DNA of 64,000 nucleotides from Dactylosporangium roseum. Its GTDB lineage: Bacteria; Actinomycetota; Actinomycetes; Mycobacteriales; Micromonosporaceae. Under the pieces are notes generated by a model. It saw only the letters and a program-made list of their open reading frames with translations, did not search any database and was not told the DNA's origin. The translations under genes and the position numbers were made by a program. Below, piece after piece: positions 33,593 to 42,434 of the stretch (position 1 is the first letter of the stretch; each line of letters starts with the position of its first letter). The stretch spans positions 3,215,001 to 3,279,000 of the forward strand of contig NZ_CP073721.1 of assembly GCF_025264685.1 (NCBI RefSeq), in the 5' to 3' direction.

Positions 33593-35935
33593 GTGACGGC
33601 CATCGTCGATGGGCCGGCCGGTGTGCCGCTGACCGGCCCGGCCCATCTGCTGGTCCTGGCGGACGGCTGGTCGGTGTGGCGCACGGCCGCGGTGCGCGGC
33701 GCCGGCCTGCCCTTCGACCTGGTGGACACGCTGGCGCTGCGACACCTGGGGGGCGGACCGGCGGGCACCGCGCAGGACCGCGCGGTCCGTGACGCCTCGA
33801 TCGCGGCAGTCGACGACGCGCTGCGCAGGGACGACTTCCTGACCGCACTCACCTGGCAGAACCCGCAGCTCGTCCAGAACTGGGTGGCCCCCTACCGGCG
33901 GGAGCTGGACGCCGGACGGCGACCCGCGCTGCGCCGCCGGCACCGCCGGGACGTGCTCATCGCCCGGTACCTGCAGCGGTACTGCGCGAAGAACGAGACT
34001 GTGGGCTTCTTCGGCGGTGTCGGGTGGGCCGCGCTCACCGACCGGTCCAGCGCCCGGTGGTGGCGCGGCACCGGGACGATCCGGCGCAGCAGCGTGCATT
34101 TCGAGGTCTGGGCGATCGACGCGGTGGCCGAGGCGTGGCGGCAGGACCCCCTCCTCCTGCCGCACCTGCCCGTGCGGCTGGACCCGGCGAGCAGTCTGGA
34201 CGGCGGTGTCCTGCGCCGCCCGCGTCGCCGGCCGTGGCGGCTGGACGAAACCACCGCCGCGATCCTCGCCGCCGTCGACGGGCACCGGCGCGTCGGCGAG
34301 ATCGCGGCCGTCCTCGACCGGCACGGCGCCCCGGAAACCGTCGTCGCGACGCTCGTCGAACTCCATGACCGGGCAGTGGTCCGGATCGGGTTCCCGGTAC
34401 CCTGCGACGAACGCCCGGAAGCCGGGCTGTGCCGTCGGATCGAAGCGCTGCCGCCGGCTGCGCCATCGGCTCGGCCGCGGGCCGACTTGGGCGCGCTGGG
34501 CCTGGCCAGGGACGAGGCGCGCGCGGCGGCGACGCCGACCGAGCTGCTTTTCGCTCTCGACCGGGTCGCGAACGTGCTGGCGCGGGTGACCGGCGGGCGC
34601 GCCACCGCGCCGGTGGCCGCCGCCGGAGGGCTGCCGACCGGCCGTACCCCGCTGTATCTGGACTGCCGGCGCGACCTGGACGTGGAACTCGGCCCGGACA
34701 AGCTGGACCGGCTGCGGCTGCCGTTCGCCCTCCTCCTGCGTTCGGCCCGCTGGCTGGTCGCCGAGGTTGCCGACCAGGTCGAACAGCGGCTACGTGCCTG
34801 CCACGCCCAGCTACGGACCGGCCGCGACGACGTACGCCTCAGCGATCTGCAGTTCCTCGCCGCCGACGTGCTGACCGGTAGCACCGGTCGGCTCGACGAC
34901 GTCCAGGCCGACTTCCAGGCGCGTTGGGCGGCTGCCTTACCACCCGACGCCGCCGGTCCCGTGTGCTTGAGCGCCGGGCGGCTCGAACCGGTGTTACGGG
35001 CCTTGTTCCCAGCTCGTCCGCTGCGCTGGGCGGCCGCTCGGCACCACACCGCCGACCTGCTGCTGGCGCGTACCCGGGACGGTGCTGCGCAATGGGTGCT
35101 GGGCGAACTGCACCTGGCGCTCAATACGCTGGAGAGCCGCGTGTTCCTGACCCAGGCCGACGACCCGGACGCGCTGCGCCGGGCCACCGCGTCCGACATG
35201 CGCCGCGGCCGCGTGGTGCCGGTCTATCCCAACGACGCACGCGAGGTCAGCCCGCGGACGTACCCGCCCCTCGCGCTGGATCCACCTGGCCTGTACCGGT
35301 ACTGGTCATACGGCGCGGACGCCGGGCACGCCAGCGGAGCACACAGCACGCCGGCGACCGCCGTGCGGGTCGTCGAGCGCGGCGGCGAACTCGTCGGTAC
35401 CGCCCCTGCGGGCTGGGAGGCGCCGGTGCTGGAGTTCTTCGGTGAGTTTCTCAGCGCGCTGGCGGTGAACCTGTTCCGGCTGCGTGGACCGCGGCCGCAC
35501 GCTCCTCGGGTCGCGATCGACGATCTGGTCGTGTGCCGAGAAACGTGGCGGTTCGACACTCGCGAACTCCCGGCGCCGGTCCCCGGCCGTCCGGGGCACA
35601 GCGCCGCGTGGCGCGCGATGCGCGGCTGGGCCGAGCGCTGCGGGCTGCCCCGCCGGGTGTTTGTGCGGACCGCCGGCGAGCCGAAGCCGTTCTACGTCGA
35701 CTTCGACGCCCCGCTGCTCGTGGACAATCTGGCGCGGGCCGTGCGGCGCGGCAGCGGCGGGCCCGCCGACGTCGAGGTGACCGAGATGCTGCCGGCGCCG
35801 GAAGACTTCTGGCTGGTGGATCCGGCAGGCCAGCGGTACTCCACCGAACTGCGGGTCGTTGCCGTCGACGCCCAGGAGGTTCCTGTGGTGGTCCGGCCGG
35901 CGCGCCCACACGAACTCCCGGAGGACGATCGATGA
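33593..35935 (+). CDS. LanB-like protein 1 (lantibiotic dehydratase family, divergent type)
   Basis: This 780-residue protein of the lantibiotic-dehydratase N-terminal (glutamylation-domain) family has landmarks at YLQRYCAKNETVGFFGG and VGWAAL (near 130), GELHLALNTLESRVFL (near 505), the strand RVAIDDLVVCRETWRF, and the end segment PKPFYVDFDAPLLVDNLARA followed by TEMLP and YSTELRVV. Characterised LanB proteins use glutamyl-tRNA to glutamylate Ser/Thr of a precursor peptide; PEARL relatives add amino acids from aminoacyl-tRNA. It lacks a fused C-terminal elimination domain. The GTG start lies one base after the PKS stop and its own stop overlaps the next NRPS, so it is locked into an assembly-line operon. 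It resembles LanB-like protein 3 (43346-45655) more than LanB-like protein 2. The substrate is unknown; no precursor peptide is seen. Confidence 0.82.
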   Translation: MTAIVDGPAGVPLTGPAHLLVLADGWSVWRTAAVRGAGLPFDLVDTLALRHLGGGPAGTAQDRAVRDASIAAVDDALRRDDFLTALTWQNPQLVQNWVAPYRRELDAGRRPALRRRHRRDVLIARYLQRYCAKNETVGFFGGVGWAALTDRSSARWWRGTGTIRRSSVHFEVWAIDAVAEAWRQDPLLLPHLPVRLDPASSLDGGVLRRPRRRPWRLDETTAAILAAVDGHRRVGEIAAVLDRHGAPETVVATLVELHDRAVVRIGFPVPCDERPEAGLCRRIEALPPAAPSARPRADLGALGLARDEARAAATPTELLFALDRVANVLARVTGGRATAPVAAAGGLPTGRTPLYLDCRRDLDVELGPDKLDRLRLPFALLLRSARWLVAEVADQVEQRLRACHAQLRTGRDDVRLSDLQFLAADVLTGSTGRLDDVQADFQARWAAALPPDAAGPVCLSAGRLEPVLRALFPARPLRWAAARHHTADLLLARTRDGAAQWVLGELHLALNTLESRVFLTQADDPDALRRATASDMRRGRVVPVYPNDAREVSPRTYPPLALDPPGLYRYWSYGADAGHASGAHSTPATAVRVVERGGELVGTAPAGWEAPVLEFFGEFLSALAVNLFRLRGPRPHAPRVAIDDLVVCRETWRFDTRELPAPVPGRPGHSAAWRAMRGWAERCGLPRRVFVRTAGEPKPFYVDFDAPLLVDNLARAVRRGSGGPADVEVTEMLPAPEDFWLVDPAGQRYSTELRVVAVDAQEVPVVVRPARPHELPEDDR

Positions 35936-38900
35936 CAACGGAGCAGGTGTCGATGACTGGTCTGCCGCCAGCCGCCCGGCCGGTGCGACCGCTGACACCG
36001 GTACAGCACGGCTTCTGGGTGCTCGACCAGCTCTCCCCGCACAGCGGAGTGTCCAACCTCGACCTCACGTTCCGGACCGTCCGGCCGGTTCGGTGGTGGC
36101 CGCTGCACGTCGCGGCCAATCAGTTGCTCCGGCGGCATCCGGCGCTGCGGCTGCGTTTCCCGTCGGTGGAGGGTGCGCCGGTGTGTCACCTGACGTCGGC
36201 GGAGAACGCCTCGATAGCCGTCGACATGTTCTCCCCGCCGCCGCGAACGCTCATCGGCGAGGTCCAGGCGTACGCCCGCAAGCCGTTCGACCTGGCCTGG
36301 GACCTGCCTGTGCGGGTGGGCTGCTTCGCATCCGGCACGGGTTCGGTGGTGTGTGTGGTCGTGCACCACATCTGCAGCGACGTCATCTCTCAGCGGACCC
36401 TGCTGGAGGAGCTGTGCCAGGCCTACGACCGGGTGGCCGAACGCAACGAGCTGCCACCGGAGCTGCTGGCCGAGACGCCGATGCTCGCGGACCGGGACCC
36501 AGCACCCGAGGCCGTGCGGTACTGGCTGGACCATCTCGACGGCGTGCGACCGGATGCGATGGTCATCGCGGGCGCTCGCCGGCCGCCGCCCGCTCCGACA
36601 TTCGCCGGGCGCACCTACCGGCACTGGCTGTCCCCGGCGGCACGGGGCGCGCTACGACGGCTGCGTGGTGAGCTGCGGGTCACCGAGAACATCGTCATGC
36701 TGGCCGCGTTCTACCTGACGCTGCTGCGTCACGGCGCCGGGCCGGATCTCGTCGTCGGCGTGCCGGTCCGCCGCCGGGCTCCGGCGACCGATGCCGGGGT
36801 CGGGCTGGCGATCAGCACCATGGCGCTGAGGGTGCGGGCGGACCCCCGCGCCGGCTTCCGGGCCCTGGCCCGAGCCACTCGCGATGCTTTCCTGGCCGGG
36901 GTCGAGCACGCGGATGCGTCCGTCGAGTCGGTGGTGACCCGACTGGAGCGCCGGCCCGGCGATTGGCGGGCACCGATCTTCCGGCACCTGTACAACTACC
37001 GTGCCTGGGACGTCCGGCACGTGACCGTGGGCGGCGAACCGGTGGAGTTCGTCCTGCTCGATGACCGGAGCCGTCTCGACATCGACTTCGTCGTGGTACC
37101 CGGGCCCGACGGCGTGCTGCTGCGGCTGACCTACGCGACCGAGGTCCACGACGAGCCGGCCGTCGCCGCCTTCGCCGAACGCCTGGACGTGCTGCTGCGA
37201 CGGGCCGCCGAAGAGCCCGACCGGGCCGTGTGCGAGCTGGACCCGCATACGGAGGCCGACCGGCGGACCCTCGTGGCGCTCAACGCGACGGACCGGACCT
37301 GGACCGGCCGCACCAGCGTGCCGGCGATGATCGCGGCCCGGGCGGCCGCCGCACCGGACGCCGAGGCGGTGATCGACGGCGCGCGCACCATCACGTGGGC
37401 GGGCCTGTGCTCATGGAGCGCGGCGATCCGCGACCGGCTGGCCGAGCACGGAGCCGGCCCCGGTGACGTGGTGGCGCTGGCGCTCAACCGCAGCGCGGAG
37501 CTGGCGGCCGCGATGCTCGGCGTCTGGGCGGCCGGCGCCGCGTTTCTTCCACTCGACGCCCGTAATCCCGGTGAGCGCCTCGCGTTCCAACTCGACGACG
37601 CGGGCGCCGCGCTGGTGCTGACGCCGATCGACGCTGACCCACCACTCTGGACGGCCGGGCACCGGGTGGCGCCGGTGCCGCCCGCGCCGCCGGCCGCGGA
37701 GGCCAGTGCCGGAATGGTGCCCGTCGAACCGGACGACCGCGCGTATCTCTGCTACACGTCGGGCACCACCGGCCGGCCGAAGGCGGTGCAGGTCTCGCAC
37801 CGCAGCCTGGCCAATCTGATCGCGTACTTCGCCGACCTGCTCGCCGGTCGCGAGCCGCCGGTGGTGCTGTGGAACACCACGCCCGCGTTCGACATCTCGA
37901 TGCTCGAAGTGTTTCTGCCGCTGTGCGCCGGCGGAAGGGTGGTCGTCGCGGATGACGAGACCCAGCTCGATCCGCGGCGGCTGCTCGACGTCGTGCTGGC
38001 CAACGATGTGTCCGTCATCCAGGCCACACCCACGGCGTGGCGGCTGATCGCCTCGCACGCCGGCAAGGATCTCGCCGCGCGGACCGCGTTGTGCGGGGGC
38101 GAGCCGCTGTCCGCGGTGATGGCACGGCGGCTGCTCGACCTCGGCTGCCAGGTGTTCAACGTGTACGGGCCAACCGAGACCACGATCTGGTCTGCGGCGG
38201 AGCGGTTGCACGCGCCCGTTGCCGACCCGGTACCGGTGGGCCGGCCGATCGCCAACACCTCGGTGTTCATCATCGACCGCTACGGCTCGGAGGCTCCGCC
38301 GGGCATCGCCGGAGAGCTGTGTATCGCGGGCACCGGCGTGAGCCTCGGCTACCTCGGCCGTGACGAGCTGACCGCCGAGCGGTTCGGTGTGCACCCGCTT
38401 CGGGGACGCTATTACCGCACCGGAGACATGGCCCGTGTCCGGGCCGACGGCCGGCTCGAGATCCTTGGCCGGACCGACCGCCAGGTCAAACTGCACGGGC
38501 ACCGCATCGAGCTGGCCGAGGTCGAGGCGGTGTTGTGCGAGCACGAGGAGGTCGGCGCGGCGGCGGTGATGCTGCACGGCGACCCTCAGGGCGAGGACGG
38601 CCGGCTCCTGGCATTCGTCCAGCCCGCCCGCGAACCTGCCCCACGGCTGGACGCTCGGGTCGTCGCGTACGCGCTGCGGCGGCTGCCTTCCTCCGCCGTG
38701 CCCGCACAGGTCGTGGTGGTCGACCGCCTTCCCACCACGGCAAACGGGAAGGTGGACCACGCGGCCCTGGCGTCGCGGGGTACGGGGTCTCCAGCGGGTG
38801 CGCCGATCGACCGGTCGCCCGACGTCGAGCCCGGTGACCCTGAGCTGACGGCGGCGCTGGTCACACTGTGGCGGGAGACGCTCAACCGGCCCGGCCTTCG

Positions 38901-39075
38901 CGCGGGGGACAGTCTGTTCCTCAACGGCGGGCACTCGGTGCTCGCGGTCCAGCTCGCGCCCAGGATCGGCGCACTGGTCGGGCGCCCGGTGCCGGTGCGG
39001 GCCGTCTTCGACCATGCAAGTCCCCGGGACATGGCGGCGTACCTGGCCGCGGTGGAGCGGGACGGTACCGGATGA
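35932..39075 (+). CDS. Nonribosomal peptide synthetase, C-A-PCP, predicted glycine
   Basis: A single NRPS module of 1047 residues. Condensation domain: VVVHHICSDVISQ (near 145). Adenylation domain: YTSGTTGRPKAV (A3, near 608), FDISMLEVF (A4), FNVYGPTETTIW (A5), YYRTGDMAR (A7), ANGKVDH (A10, near 937). Carrier: FLNGGHSVLAVQL (near 1000). The pocket residues read DILQLGVIWK, identical to those of the NRPS at 25019-28195, again predicting glycine. The two proteins share enough core sequence to look like duplicates. The ATG overlaps the LanB-like protein 1 stop (ATGA). The module ends with a carrier domain and no cis thioesterase; the next gene, overlapping by 4 nt, is a discrete Cys-type thioesterase that could take over release. 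Confidence 0.94.
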   Translation: MTTEQVSMTGLPPAARPVRPLTPVQHGFWVLDQLSPHSGVSNLDLTFRTVRPVRWWPLHVAANQLLRRHPALRLRFPSVEGAPVCHLTSAENASIAVDMFSPPPRTLIGEVQAYARKPFDLAWDLPVRVGCFASGTGSVVCVVVHHICSDVISQRTLLEELCQAYDRVAERNELPPELLAETPMLADRDPAPEAVRYWLDHLDGVRPDAMVIAGARRPPPAPTFAGRTYRHWLSPAARGALRRLRGELRVTENIVMLAAFYLTLLRHGAGPDLVVGVPVRRRAPATDAGVGLAISTMALRVRADPRAGFRALARATRDAFLAGVEHADASVESVVTRLERRPGDWRAPIFRHLYNYRAWDVRHVTVGGEPVEFVLLDDRSRLDIDFVVVPGPDGVLLRLTYATEVHDEPAVAAFAERLDVLLRRAAEEPDRAVCELDPHTEADRRTLVALNATDRTWTGRTSVPAMIAARAAAAPDAEAVIDGARTITWAGLCSWSAAIRDRLAEHGAGPGDVVALALNRSAELAAAMLGVWAAGAAFLPLDARNPGERLAFQLDDAGAALVLTPIDADPPLWTAGHRVAPVPPAPPAAEASAGMVPVEPDDRAYLCYTSGTTGRPKAVQVSHRSLANLIAYFADLLAGREPPVVLWNTTPAFDISMLEVFLPLCAGGRVVVADDETQLDPRRLLDVVLANDVSVIQATPTAWRLIASHAGKDLAARTALCGGEPLSAVMARRLLDLGCQVFNVYGPTETTIWSAAERLHAPVADPVPVGRPIANTSVFIIDRYGSEAPPGIAGELCIAGTGVSLGYLGRDELTAERFGVHPLRGRYYRTGDMARVRADGRLEILGRTDRQVKLHGHRIELAEVEAVLCEHEEVGAAAVMLHGDPQGEDGRLLAFVQPAREPAPRLDARVVAYALRRLPSSAVPAQVVVVDRLPTTANGKVDHAALASRGTGSPAGAPIDRSPDVEPGDPELTAALVTLWRETLNRPGLRAGDSLFLNGGHSVLAVQLAPRIGALVGRPVPVRAVFDHASPRDMAAYLAAVERDGTG

Positions 39076-39830
39076 GTCCGCGGTGGTTCGTTCCGCTGGC
39101 AGCGCGACCGGCCGCCGTCACGCGGCTGTTCATGTTTCCCGCCGCGGGTGGCGGCCCGGGGTCGTTCGCCGATCTGGCCGCGCGCCTTCCGGCCGAAATC
39201 GAGCCGTGGTCGGTCAACCTCCCCGGGCGGCAGGCGCGGCTGCACGAGCCGCCCTGGACCGATCTCACGGCGGTGGTGGACACGCTGGCCGACAGGCTCG
39301 CCCCGCTGTCGCGGGACCCGTTCGCCCTGTTCGGCTACTGCGGTGGGGCGCTGATGGCCTACCTGGTGGCCCGGCGGCTGCACGTCGCCGGCCGCCGGCC
39401 GGTGCGGTTGCTGGTCGGCTCCGCGGCGGCACCGGATCTGGCCATGGTGCCCCGGCGACTGCACCTGCTGGCCTCCGACCGGTTCTGGGCGCAGATTCTG
39501 GACCAGGGCGGCGTCCACCCGGAGTTGGCCGGTCAACCGGAGCTCCGGCCGGTGTTCGAGCCCGCGCTGCGGGCCGACTTCGCGCTGCTTGCCGGCTACC
39601 GGCACGCCCGGTGCGGTCCCCTGCCGTTCGGCATTTCCGTCCTGTACGGCAGCTCCGACCGGTCCCTGCATCGCGGCGCGCTGCTGGGGTGGCGCCGGCA
39701 GACCGACCGTCCGCTCGCGCTGGAGGGCGTAACCGCGACACACTGGCTGGTCGAGGACGCGGCCGACAGGTTGAGCCGCGTCATCGGTGCGCACCTGACA
39801 TCCAACCCGCGGGCGGTGAGCGCGCCGTGA
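39072..39830 (+). CDS. Type II thioesterase with Cys at the nucleophile position
   Basis: This 252-residue thioesterase II-family protein begins RWFVPLAARPAAVTRLFMFP and AAGGGPGSFADLAARL. The elbow reads FGYCGGALMAYLVARR, with Cys (near residue 94) replacing the usual Ser, as in the paralogue at 6154-6894. A late TATHWLVEDAADRL supplies the His. Two independent copies with the same substitution argue against random decay. Start and stop overlap the flanking NRPS and LanB-like genes (ATGA and GTGA). Position directly after the terminal C-A-PCP module suggests product release, transfer to another nucleophile, or editing. Cys in thioesterase domains is established in some release enzymes for strained products, but a given reaction cannot be assigned here. 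Confidence 0.9.
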   Translation: MSPRWFVPLAARPAAVTRLFMFPAAGGGPGSFADLAARLPAEIEPWSVNLPGRQARLHEPPWTDLTAVVDTLADRLAPLSRDPFALFGYCGGALMAYLVARRLHVAGRRPVRLLVGSAAAPDLAMVPRRLHLLASDRFWAQILDQGGVHPELAGQPELRPVFEPALRADFALLAGYRHARCGPLPFGISVLYGSSDRSLHRGALLGWRRQTDRPLALEGVTATHWLVEDAADRLSRVIGAHLTSNPRAVSAP

Positions 39831-42412
39831 CGCCGGATCCCGCGTCCCATCTGATCCGCCTGGCGCCCGTGGTGGCGTGGCGGCGCGGCACCGTGCCGTT
39901 CGCCGCGCTCCACGCGTTGACACCGAACCGCACGTGGGCGCTGCTGACGGAGGTTTACGAGCTGCGGCAGCAGCGGGCCGCGGTTCGCGATCGGCTGCTG
40001 GCCGTGCTACGCCGGACGGTACCGGCGGTCCCGCGAGCGCCCCGCCGCCAGCTTCTGCGGCTGGGACGGGACCTGTTCAACGACCGGGTGCCGGCCCCGG
40101 AATCGATCATGGTGGCACAGGCGCTGCTGGCCCGCCCGCACCTCGCCGAGTTGCGAAGCTGGCTGCGGGACCGAACCAGGCAGGACGAGCTGCTGGCGAT
40201 GGCCCGATCGGTTGTCGGTGACGAGAGCAGGGCGGGACGGCGGGCGCTGGCCACCGTCGCCGGCATGGAGGACTTCCAGTGCGCCGCGCAACTCACCGAC
40301 CGGGTAATGGGCCGGAAAGCGGCGGCGTTCGCAATCTCGGCCGGACAGTCCGGACAGACCCCGCGCGAGCTGCGCAAGGTGGAGAACACCCTGGTGAACC
40401 TGGCGTATCGCGCCGCGTTGAAGCCTTCGCCGTTCGCCGGGTTCACGACCGTCGGGCTGTGGCGCCGCGGCACCGACCAGACCGGTACCGGGCCACCGCG
40501 AAGCGCGCGGCTGACCCGCGTCAACCGGCTCCTGCTCGACTGGATCGCCGACGTGCTCGCCGAACACGGCGACATCGACGACCTGCTCGACATCCGGCTC
40601 AACAACACGGCGGTCCGCGCCGGTGGTCACCTGGAGTTCCTGACCTGCCCGCAGTACCCGCCGGACCCCCGGTCACCCGGTGACCGGTTCGCTTCGGTGT
40701 TGCTGCACGGTCCCGCCGCACGCGTCGTGGAGTTGTTGGTGGACGGGCCGCTGGCGCAGCACGACCTGCTCGGCCTCATGATCGCGGAAGGGCTCGACTC
40801 GACGGCCGCGCGGGCGGTCATCGAGCACCTGGTCGCCTGCGGCGCGTGCGAACGTAGCGTCGGCGTTCCCGACCAGGAACCCGACTACGCCGCGACGGTG
40901 GCGGAAAGGCTGGCGACCGACCCGCACGGCGCCAGCGTGCTGAGCGTGCTGGTCGAGACCGAGCGTTCGTTCCCCGCCGCCACACCGGTACAGCGGGTCG
41001 AGCTCCTCGACGCCTTCGCGGTGGCCGTGGACCGGTTGCAGCACCGGTACGGCCTGGCCGAACCGCACCGGGACGCGATGCGGACCCCCGTGTTCGAGGA
41101 TGTGGGCCAACACAGCCCACCCACCAACTGGTCGGAACTCCACGTGTACGACAACGCCGGGGACTTCGCGTGGCTGCACCGGTTCCTTCCGTTGTTCGAC
41201 GACGCGCTGCTCGCCTGGCTGGGGCTGTACCGGGCGTTCGTGAACCTGTTCGGCGAGGCCACCGAGTGCGCCGATCTGCTCGAGTTCTACCGGGCGTACC
41301 TGTCGCTGTCACCGGTCGAGGCCAGGCAGTTGCACTCGGGTTGGGGTGATCCGTGCGTCACCGCCGTGCACAAGCTGCGCAACCAGGTGACCCGCTGGCT
41401 GCGCCAGGAGTCGAGCAGGGAGTCGGTCACGCTCGACCCGGCCTGGCTCGACGAGATTTGCGCGACGTACCCGGCGTTCGTGCCGCCCTGGGAGTCGGCG
41501 ACGCACAAGGTGCAGGTGCTCAGCCACCCCGGCGGTAGGACCGGGCTGGTGCTGAACGAGATCCGCAGCGGCTGGGGAAGCTTCTACGCTCGGGGGTGCG
41601 AACTGGCGGAGCGCGCGGGAGGTATCACGCCACCGCACCGCGAGACGCTGCGCAGACACATCGCCGAGCGGGCGCCGCGACAAGCCGACCTGGTCGCCGT
41701 CCTCGGCCAGAACTCCAATGTGCATCCCCGGGTGACACCCTTCGTCCTGGAGTATCCGGGTGCGCGTTGCCATGCGGACGACAACGCGCTGCGACTGCGG
41801 GACCTCGCCGTCCGCGCCGACCCGGTGCGTCGCCGGCTCGTGCTGATCAACCGTATCGACGGCGAGCCCATTACCCTCATGCCGCTGAACCACCTGCATC
41901 CGGCGGCGGCGCCGGACCTGTACCGCTTCCTGTACACGTTCGCGCCGACCGCCCGGTACAAGGGAGACCTCTGGGTTCCGCTCGTCGACCGGGCCGCCGG
42001 CGAGGACGGCCGGTCCCTCCGGTTGCCCAGGGTGGAGGTGGCGGACATCGTTGTGCAGCGGCGAACCTGGCTGTTGCCGATCGAGCCCGTTCGCGCGGCG
42101 CTCGCCGGTCCGCGCGACGACGTCGCCCTCCTGCTCGCCGGCCTAGAGTGGCAACGGGCGCACGCGATACCTGAACGTAGCTTCGTCCGGCTGGCCGGTC
42201 CGCCGTCCGGCGACCGGCCGGACAAGCCGCACTACGTCGACATCCGCAATCCCTTTCTCCTGCGGGCCTTGCGGAACCGGGTTCGTGCCGCCGGCCGGGC
42301 CACCCATCTGGTGCTTCAAGAGTGCCTGCCCGATGTGGACAGCTACGGACCGGGCGCGGTGACGCGCAGCGCGGAGGAGGTCGCGTTCGAGATCAACCTG
42401 TCCGTCGAGTAG
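39827..42412 (+). CDS. LanB-like protein 2 (lantibiotic dehydratase, glutamylation-domain type)
   Basis: At 861 residues this is the most canonical LanB of the three. It opens with LIRLAPVVAWRRGTVPF, has the family hallmark YRAALKPSPFAGFTTVGLW (near 210; compare KxTPFSxFT of NisB-type enzymes), a central LVLNEIRSGWGSFYARG, and a C-terminal strand RVEVADIVVQRRTW followed by RSFVRLAGPP and KPHYVDIRNPFLL. The separate SpaB_C protein 22 nt downstream gives the split arrangement known from thiopeptide TbtB (glutamylation) and TbtC (elimination/cyclisation). The GTG start overlaps the Cys-thioesterase stop. It may glutamylate or aminoacylate a hydroxyl or amine on a peptide or carrier-bound intermediate using aminoacyl-tRNA; this is inferred from the family only. 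Confidence 0.85.
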   Translation: MTPDPASHLIRLAPVVAWRRGTVPFAALHALTPNRTWALLTEVYELRQQRAAVRDRLLAVLRRTVPAVPRAPRRQLLRLGRDLFNDRVPAPESIMVAQALLARPHLAELRSWLRDRTRQDELLAMARSVVGDESRAGRRALATVAGMEDFQCAAQLTDRVMGRKAAAFAISAGQSGQTPRELRKVENTLVNLAYRAALKPSPFAGFTTVGLWRRGTDQTGTGPPRSARLTRVNRLLLDWIADVLAEHGDIDDLLDIRLNNTAVRAGGHLEFLTCPQYPPDPRSPGDRFASVLLHGPAARVVELLVDGPLAQHDLLGLMIAEGLDSTAARAVIEHLVACGACERSVGVPDQEPDYAATVAERLATDPHGASVLSVLVETERSFPAATPVQRVELLDAFAVAVDRLQHRYGLAEPHRDAMRTPVFEDVGQHSPPTNWSELHVYDNAGDFAWLHRFLPLFDDALLAWLGLYRAFVNLFGEATECADLLEFYRAYLSLSPVEARQLHSGWGDPCVTAVHKLRNQVTRWLRQESSRESVTLDPAWLDEICATYPAFVPPWESATHKVQVLSHPGGRTGLVLNEIRSGWGSFYARGCELAERAGGITPPHRETLRRHIAERAPRQADLVAVLGQNSNVHPRVTPFVLEYPGARCHADDNALRLRDLAVRADPVRRRLVLINRIDGEPITLMPLNHLHPAAAPDLYRFLYTFAPTARYKGDLWVPLVDRAAGEDGRSLRLPRVEVADIVVQRRTWLLPIEPVRAALAGPRDDVALLLAGLEWQRAHAIPERSFVRLAGPPSGDRPDKPHYVDIRNPFLLRALRNRVRAAGRATHLVLQECLPDVDSYGPGAVTRSAEEVAFEINLSVE

Positions 42413-42434
42413 CTGGACGTGGAGGCGAGCAACG

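Noticed and set aside
30016..33852. A 1278-codon open frame on the minus strand opposite the second PKS
   Set aside because: Same reason: shadow of a real gene with intact catalytic motifs on the other strand.
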